A program made the position numbers and the translations under genes. The notes beneath the pieces were generated by a model. It was not told the origin of the DNA and did not search any database. It saw only the letters and a list, made by a program, of their open reading frames with translations. Shown in pieces: positions 16,486 through 20,108 of a stretch of 20,108 bases of DNA. Position 1 is the first letter of the stretch. Each line of letters begins with the position of its first letter. This stretch comes from Betaproteobacteria bacterium (GTDB lineage Bacteria; Pseudomonadota; Gammaproteobacteria; Burkholderiales; Rhodocyclaceae), in contig JAIFNM010000160.1 of assembly GCA_020047725.1 (NCBI GenBank), positions 1 to 20,108 of the forward strand, in the 5' to 3' direction.

Positions 16486-16839
16486 TCACTGTGCAAGACG
16501 CGCCGCGACGACTACTGCTTCGATGCGGTAGCCCGGATTGGCCAGACTGGCAGCAATGCAGGCGCGGACAGGAGCTGTGCCTGGTGGCACCCATGCGTCC
16601 CAGACGGCGTTCATCGCATCGTAGTCCGCCATATCAGGCAGGTAGAGCGTGACTTGCAGCAGCCTGGACTTGTCGCTGCCGGAATTTTTCAGCGAAAGCT
16701 CGATGCTGGCGAGGACTTCGCTGGTTTGCGTCGTGATGTCAGCAGACAATGTCTGCGGGATTTCCACGAGATAGACGGTTTCGCGGTGAATGACGATATC
16801 CGAGTAACGGCCTGTGGTGCCGTGGCGTTCAATGTTCAT
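16486..16839 (-). CDS. RidA-family (YjgF/YER057c/UK114) protein
   Basis: This is a 117-residue protein of the RidA family; characterised members hydrolyse reactive enamine/imine intermediates, though many subfamilies have unknown roles. I chose the ATG at 16839 because GGAGAG lies four bases upstream and MNIERHG matches the usual N-terminus; the longer frame to 16956 overlaps the fumarase gene. The C-terminal motif APVRACIAASLANPGYRIEAVVVA carries the expected Arg and Glu of the active pocket. The segment that usually reads like VYLAGQVP is instead VYLVEIPQ, so the conserved glycine-glutamine pair is lost and activity may be altered. It lies just downstream of the fumarase gene, with a strong terminator between them. 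Confidence 0.88.
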   Translation of the reverse strand: MNIERHGTTGRYSDIVIHRETVYLVEIPQTLSADITTQTSEVLASIELSLKNSGSDKSRLLQVTLYLPDMADYDAMNAVWDAWVPPGTAPVRACIAASLANPGYRIEAVVVAARLAQ

Positions 16840-16848
16840 GGGCTCTCC

Positions 16849-16877
16849 AAAAAAGAAGCCGGCGCAGGGCCGGCTTC
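16849..16877 (-). terminator. Intrinsic terminator of the fumarase gene
   Basis: On the minus strand the arms GAAGCCGGC and GCCGGCTTC form a perfect 9-bp stem (16855-16863 and 16869-16877) with a 5-base loop, followed by six T residues (16849-16854). The stem ends 27 bases past the fumarase stop. The T-run directly touches the ridA Shine-Dalgarno sequence. Confidence 0.9.
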
Positions 16878-16904
16878 GTGCTTGCCAAGTCTGGACGTGA
16901 GTGC

Positions 16905-18437
16905 TTAGTGAGCAGCAGGCTCGACGTAAGGAATCTTGCCGATCTTGATCTGCCATTCCTTCGGCCCGGTGTTGTGTACCGAGGTTCCGTTCGAATCGAC
17001 GGCCACGGTGACCGGCATGTCCTGCAAGTCGAACTCGTAGATGGCTTCCATGCCCAGATCGGCAAAACCGACGACCTTGGCGGCCTTGATCGCCTTGGCA
17101 ACGAGGTAGGCGGCGCCGCCGACAGCCATCAGGTAGGCTGACTTGTTGTCCTTGATGGCCTGGATGGCCACCGGGCCGCGCTCGGATTTGCCGACCATGG
17201 CGATGAGCCCGGTCTGTTCCAGCATCATGCGTGTGAACTTGTCCATGCGCGTCGCCGTCGTCGGGCCGGCCGGTCCAACGACTTCGTCGCGCACCGGATC
17301 AACCGGGCCGACGTAGTAGATGACGCGGTTGGTAAAATCAACCGGCAGTTTCTCGCCCTTGGCCAGCATGTCCTGGATGCGCTTGTGCGCGGCATCGCGG
17401 CCGGTCAGCATCTTGCCGTTGAGCAGGATCTTCTGGCCAGGTTTCCAGGATGCAACCTGTTCCTTGGTCAGCGTGTTGAGGTCGACGCGGATCGCCGACT
17501 TGAGATCGGGCGTCCAGGTAACGGCGGGCCAGTCTGCCAGCTTCGGTGGCACCAGCGTTGCAGGGCCGCTGCCATCGAGATGGAAATGGATGTGGCGAGT
17601 GGCCGCACAGTTCGGGATCATGGCGATCGGCAGGTTGGCCGCATGGCAAGGATAGTCGAGAACCTTGACGTCAAGCACGGTGGTGAGGCCGCCCAACCCT
17701 TGTGCGCCGATGCCCAGCGCGTTGATTTTTTCATACAGCTCTAGACGCAGTTCTTCGGCCCGTGTCTTGGCTCCCCGTGCCTTGAGCTCGTGAATGTCGC
17801 AGGGGGCCATGATCGATTCCTTGGCCATCAGCATGGCTTTCTCCGGTGTGCCGCCGATACCGATGCCGAGGATGCCGGGCGGGCACCAGCCGGCGCCCAT
17901 CTGCGGGACGGTCTTGAGCACCCAGTCGACGAGGTCGTCGGACGGGTTGAGCATGGCGAACTTGGCCTTGGCCTCCGAGCCGCCGCCCTTGGCCGCGCAG
18001 ATGACTTCAACGTGGTGGCCGGGGACGATCTCGTAATGCACGACGGCCGGGGTGTTGTCCTTGGTGTTCTTGCGCGTACCGGCCGGGTCGGCAAGCACCG
18101 AGGCGCGCAGCGGGTTGTCCGGGTCGGCGTAGGCGCGGCGCACGCCTTCGTTGACCATCCCCTGCAGGCTCATGGTGGCGTCCGGCCACTGGATGTCCAT
18201 ACCGACCTTGAGGAAGACCATGCCGATGCCGGTATCCTGGCAAATCGGGCGGTGGCCTTCGGCGGACATGCGCGAGTTGGTCAGGATTTGCGCAATCGCG
18301 TCTTTGGCGGCGGGGGATTCTTCGCGTTCGTAGGCTTCGCCCAGCGCGGTGATGAAGTCGAGTGGGTGGTAGTAGCTGATGTACTGGAAGGCATCGGCGA
18401 TGCTCTGGATGAGATCTTCCTGCTTGATGGCGGTCAT
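16905..18437 (-). CDS. Class I (iron-sulfur) fumarate hydratase
   Basis: This is a 510-residue class I fumarase (FumA/FumB type) that hydrates fumarate to L-malate in the TCA cycle using an oxygen-sensitive 4Fe-4S cluster. The alpha-type N-terminal domain contains C66 (RPICQDTGIGM), C185 (GAGWCPPG) and C277 (IPNCAATRHIHF). The spacing matches the three cluster ligands of E. coli FumA, the second interval being two residues shorter. The beta-type C-terminal domain follows (from about residue 330), with GPTTATRMDKF and the conserved KGGGSEAK in the first half. The start MTAIKQEDL at 18437 fits the family; the open frame continues 96 codons upstream, but that part shows no homology pattern and overlaps the hemerythrin gene. 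It ends with a strong terminator and is downstream of a hemerythrin gene. Oxygen sensitivity of the cluster makes that pairing sensible but unproven. Confidence 0.95.
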   Translation of the reverse strand: MTAIKQEDLIQSIADAFQYISYYHPLDFITALGEAYEREESPAAKDAIAQILTNSRMSAEGHRPICQDTGIGMVFLKVGMDIQWPDATMSLQGMVNEGVRRAYADPDNPLRASVLADPAGTRKNTKDNTPAVVHYEIVPGHHVEVICAAKGGGSEAKAKFAMLNPSDDLVDWVLKTVPQMGAGWCPPGILGIGIGGTPEKAMLMAKESIMAPCDIHELKARGAKTRAEELRLELYEKINALGIGAQGLGGLTTVLDVKVLDYPCHAANLPIAMIPNCAATRHIHFHLDGSGPATLVPPKLADWPAVTWTPDLKSAIRVDLNTLTKEQVASWKPGQKILLNGKMLTGRDAAHKRIQDMLAKGEKLPVDFTNRVIYYVGPVDPVRDEVVGPAGPTTATRMDKFTRMMLEQTGLIAMVGKSERGPVAIQAIKDNKSAYLMAVGGAAYLVAKAIKAAKVVGFADLGMEAIYEFDLQDMPVTVAVDSNGTSVHNTGPKEWQIKIGKIPYVEPAAH

Positions 18438-18483
18438 TTCAGGCTTTCTTTCAATGGTTAAGGGAATTTCGGGGAGCTTTTCA

Positions 18484-18509
18484 TGCGCCTGGTTTGTCAG
18501 CCAGGCGCA
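18484..18509. other. 9-bp hairpin in the leader of the fumarase gene
   Basis: TGCGCCTGG (18484-18492) pairs with CCAGGCGCA (18501-18509) around an 8-base loop. It lies 46 bases upstream of the fumarase ATG and 95 bases past the hemerythrin stop. No T-run follows on either strand, so it could be a leader structure rather than a terminator. Confidence 0.4.
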
Positions 18510-18556
18510 GTGAATCTGTTGAGGCGCGTGTGCGCGTTGACGGGTGATTTTATCAC

Positions 18557-18592
18557 CAGCGCCTTGCTCAGTTCTACTGAAGGAGGGCGCTG
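18557..18592 (-). terminator. Imperfect hairpin after the hemerythrin gene
   Basis: CAGCGCC (18557-18563) pairs with GGCGCTG (18586-18592), with further pairing of CAGT/ACTG inside. It begins 12 bases after the hemerythrin stop codon. A second small dyad, GGTGAT-TTT-ATCACC, overlaps its far edge (18543-18557). No T-run is present; a Rho-dependent end or 3' stabilising element is possible. Confidence 0.35.
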
Positions 18593-18604
18593 ACTGTGCT
18601 TCGC

Positions 18605-19471
18605 TTATGCGTTCAGATTGCTGGTCGCCACGGCTAAGGGGATATCCAGTGCTGCAATATGGCGTATCAGCCAGTGGTGCATGAAGCGGCACAACAGTTC
18701 GGCGGAGATTCGGTTCTGCCGCCAATCGTCCACCTGGTTGGCAAATTCATCCAGAAGCTGCCGGTGTTCTTCCTTGTGCGTAGCGAGGTTTTCTACAGAG
18801 AGTTGCAACATCAACGCCTCTTCGGTCTGAAAATCAGCCGCCGTTTCGTTTCCAAGCTGTTCCAGCAGGGCGGCGAGCCTGGCTTTGTCGTCCGTTTGCC
18901 GGGTTGCAAGGATGGCGTTGAGTGTATCGATCATGGCGCGATGATTGGCGTCGATGGATGCAATGCCGAGTTCGAGGGCTGGGGTCCACTGGATTGCTTC
19001 CATGCCTCCCAACCGTCGTTCTTCAAAGATATCGATGCCATCGTCAGCGATTTGTCGCCGGTCTGTCGTGCCCCTCTGGGTGAGGAGCGCTTTTCCAAAA
19101 TGAGCGTCTCTGGTGGCAATGTGTTGCAACAGCCAGTTGCGCATGAAGCGGGCAATAAAAGTGACATTGCCTTTGCCCGCGTCCAGATCGTTGATCTGCT
19201 CCTGAATCTCGCTCGCCAACTGCTGGTGTTCTTCCTGATGCAGGGTGGCGGCCTCATAGATGCATTCGGCCATCAGGCTTTCTTCACGTTCAAAGTGTGC
19301 GATCAGTTCCGCCTGGAGATCGAGCAGAGAGGACTTCAGCCCGACCAGATCGGGTTCATTACTGGCGACGATGACACGATTGACCAGAGCAAGCAGCGTC
19401 TTGTGATCAAGATCCATGGCTGAAATGCCTGTTTCCAGCTCGGCAAACCACGTATCTGTTGTCAATTTCAT
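18605..19471 (-). CDS. Two-domain bacteriohemerythrin
   Basis: This is a 288-residue soluble protein made of two hemerythrin domains, which bind O2 at a non-heme diiron centre. Domain 1 (about 8-130) has the full ligand set: H23, H59 and E63 (HFEREE), H78 and H82, H117 and D122. Domain 2 (about 158-280) has H177, E217, H232, H236, H271 and D276, but an Asp (D213, in ADFQTEE) replaces the histidine equivalent to H59. The second centre is therefore altered. A linker of about 28 residues joins the domains. The ATG at 19471 has AGAAGGA just upstream. No signal peptide is seen, so it is cytoplasmic. It lies upstream of the oxygen-sensitive fumarase on the same strand (168 bases apart). Roles suggested for such proteins include O2 storage, delivery and sensing. 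Confidence 0.92.
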   Translation of the reverse strand: MKLTTDTWFAELETGISAMDLDHKTLLALVNRVIVASNEPDLVGLKSSLLDLQAELIAHFEREESLMAECIYEAATLHQEEHQQLASEIQEQINDLDAGKGNVTFIARFMRNWLLQHIATRDAHFGKALLTQRGTTDRRQIADDGIDIFEERRLGGMEAIQWTPALELGIASIDANHRAMIDTLNAILATRQTDDKARLAALLEQLGNETAADFQTEEALMLQLSVENLATHKEEHRQLLDEFANQVDDWRQNRISAELLCRFMHHWLIRHIAALDIPLAVATSNLNA

Positions 19472-19753
19472 GTCCTTCTTGGTTGGCGGTGGAATCTATG
19501 GTATCGCGACAGATGGTAGCCGGTTTCTGGCCGGGTGTACAGTGTTTGTGAAGGATGATTTTCATTTAACGCTTGCCTCTGCAGAGGGCATGGAATGGCG
19601 ATCCGCGAGGTGTGGCGGTGGAGATTGGCGTATTCATTGGCTAATCGGCCTTCCATGCTTCAGAGCACCAATTGGCGGCTAATGCAGGGGATATTGGCTT
19701 CATGGAGCGCCAGATTTTGACTCACTCGAAATCTTGCAGCGAAACACTTTCTT

Positions 19754-19789
19754 TTGTAGTGCTCAAAATACTGTATATAATTACAGTAT
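19754..19789 (+). promoter_or_regulatory. LexA box overlapping a sigma-70 promoter (SOS promoter)
   Basis: A perfect SOS box, ctgtatataattacag (19771-19786, CTGT-N8-ACAG), is flanked by a further symmetric ATA/TAT. It overlaps a -10 TATAAT (19776-19781) with a -35 TTGTAG (19754-19759) 16 bases upstream, so LexA would block RNA polymerase directly. Transcription would begin about 20 bases before the ATG at 19804, which has GAGGAGG five bases upstream. The remaining 19472-19753 region, upstream to the hemerythrin gene, holds no recognised feature. Confidence 0.93.
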
Positions 19790-19803
19790 TCGAGGAGGCC
19801 ACC

Positions 19804-20025
19804 ATGAACCCACGCATTATTTGCCCACACTGCCACAGCCCAATCGATCCCCTGACTCTGGAGGTGGCGGTGAGCGCTGACGCTCACTATCGAATCTGCC
19901 CGGAATGTGACGAGCCCATCGTGTTGGTCATGAGCAGCGAAGACGATGAACTTCCTCCTGTGAGCGATTCACGCCATGCTTTCAGGATAGAAACATGTCC
20001 TGATCAGGAACAGCTGTGGTCTTGA
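19804..20025 (+). CDS. Small zinc-ribbon protein, first gene of SOS (imuA) operon
   Basis: This is a 73-residue protein that starts at the ATG after a near-perfect ribosome binding site (GAGGAGG at 19792-19798). The longer open frame to 19672 crosses the promoter and is rejected. Two Cys-x2-Cys knuckles, C7/C10 (ICPHCHSP) and C32/C35 (ICPECDEP), are 21 residues apart, as in zinc ribbons. An acidic stretch (SSEDDELPP, about 44-52) and a tail with one more Cys (C65) follow. I do not recognise a named family. It is the first gene behind the LexA box and its end overlaps the predicted imuA start, so it is co-expressed with the translesion-synthesis genes during DNA damage. A role in protein-protein or DNA contacts of the mutasome is inference only. 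Confidence 0.88.
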   Translation: MNPRIICPHCHSPIDPLTLEVAVSADAHYRICPECDEPIVLVMSSEDDELPPVSDSRHAFRIETCPDQEQLWS

Positions 20026-20108
20026 ATGCTGCAGTTTCTCTTGATGAAATCATGGCCCGGCCTGATGTCTGGTGCGCTGATCGTTTGTCCAGTGCGACCG
20101 TCCCCGCC
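20016..20108 (+). CDS. imuA: ImuA (SulA/RecA-like translesion synthesis protein), N-terminus only
   Basis: The frame from the GTG at 20016 (AGGAA five bases upstream) runs open to the right edge and is cut there after 31 codons. A TTG at 20022 or an ATG at 20052 are alternative starts. The visible part contains LDEIMARPDVWCADRLSSA, which matches the usual beginning of ImuA proteins (a leucine-rich helix, then P-x-x-W-x-x-x-x-L). ImuA acts with ImuB and DnaE2 in error-prone bypass of DNA lesions. The overlap with the small zinc-ribbon gene (10 bases for the GTG start) and the LexA box upstream fit this identification. Only about 30 residues are available, so the call rests on this short motif plus context. 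Confidence 0.7.
   Translation, partial: MVLNAAVSLDEIMARPDVWCADRLSSATVPA

Noticed and set aside
16839..16956. N-terminal extension of the RidA-family protein
   Set aside because: It runs through the fumarase terminator and stop region; the ATG at 16839 has a proper ribosome binding site.
18437..18725. N-terminal extension of fumarase by 96 codons
   Set aside because: The extra part has no family resemblance, crosses the hairpins and overlaps the hemerythrin coding region.
18659..19423. Plus-strand open frame of 254 codons
   Set aside because: It is antisense to the hemerythrin gene, whose metal ligands are clearly conserved.
19527..19542. CTG-N10-CAG sequence, possible second LexA box
   Set aside because: The left arm is CTGG rather than CTGT and the centre is GC-rich; it is not near a suitable promoter.

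Overview
The window looks like chromosomal DNA of a betaproteobacterium, most likely of the Rhodocyclaceae (Dechloromonas/Azonexus type). This is inferred from gene content: a class I fumarase, hemerythrin proteins, a CheB/CheR/c-di-GMP fusion, a stand-alone Pta and an imuA-type SOS cassette. The base composition is moderately GC-rich. No rRNA, tRNA, CRISPR array, insertion sequence or prophage gene was seen, so most of the window is core chromosome.

Left part (1-5080): an unrecognised helical protein runs off the left edge. Next is a divergent pair, a LysE/ArgO-type amino acid exporter and its LysR-type regulator, with a dyad operator between them. The regulator's 3' end overlaps a convergent DUF599 membrane protein. 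A Cax-type Ca2+/H+ antiporter follows, then about 350 bases holding a short TRAP-permease-like membrane fragment and a strong hairpin.

Middle (5087-14135): four genes on the minus strand form a probable operon, murI - HI0933-like flavoprotein - AI-2E-family permease - yaiI, with two start/stop overlaps. Upstream on the same strand is a very large (1537-residue) signalling protein joining CheB methylesterase, CheR methyltransferase, a heptad-repeat coiled coil, PAS domains, GGDEF and EAL, with key catalytic motifs intact. A 590-base gene-poor stretch with several palindromes lies between it and pta.

Right part (14136-20108): pta (with no ackA beside it), a RidA-family protein, a class I fumarase and a two-domain hemerythrin protein all lie on the minus strand. 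A textbook intrinsic terminator sits between fumarase and ridA and abuts the ridA ribosome binding site. Divergent from these, at the right edge, is an SOS unit: a perfect LexA box overlapping a sigma-70 promoter, a 73-residue zinc-ribbon protein, and the start of imuA. The small protein is the first gene of the SOS transcript and overlaps imuA. It is the best candidate in the window for an undescribed component of a known system (translesion synthesis by ImuA-ImuB-DnaE2).
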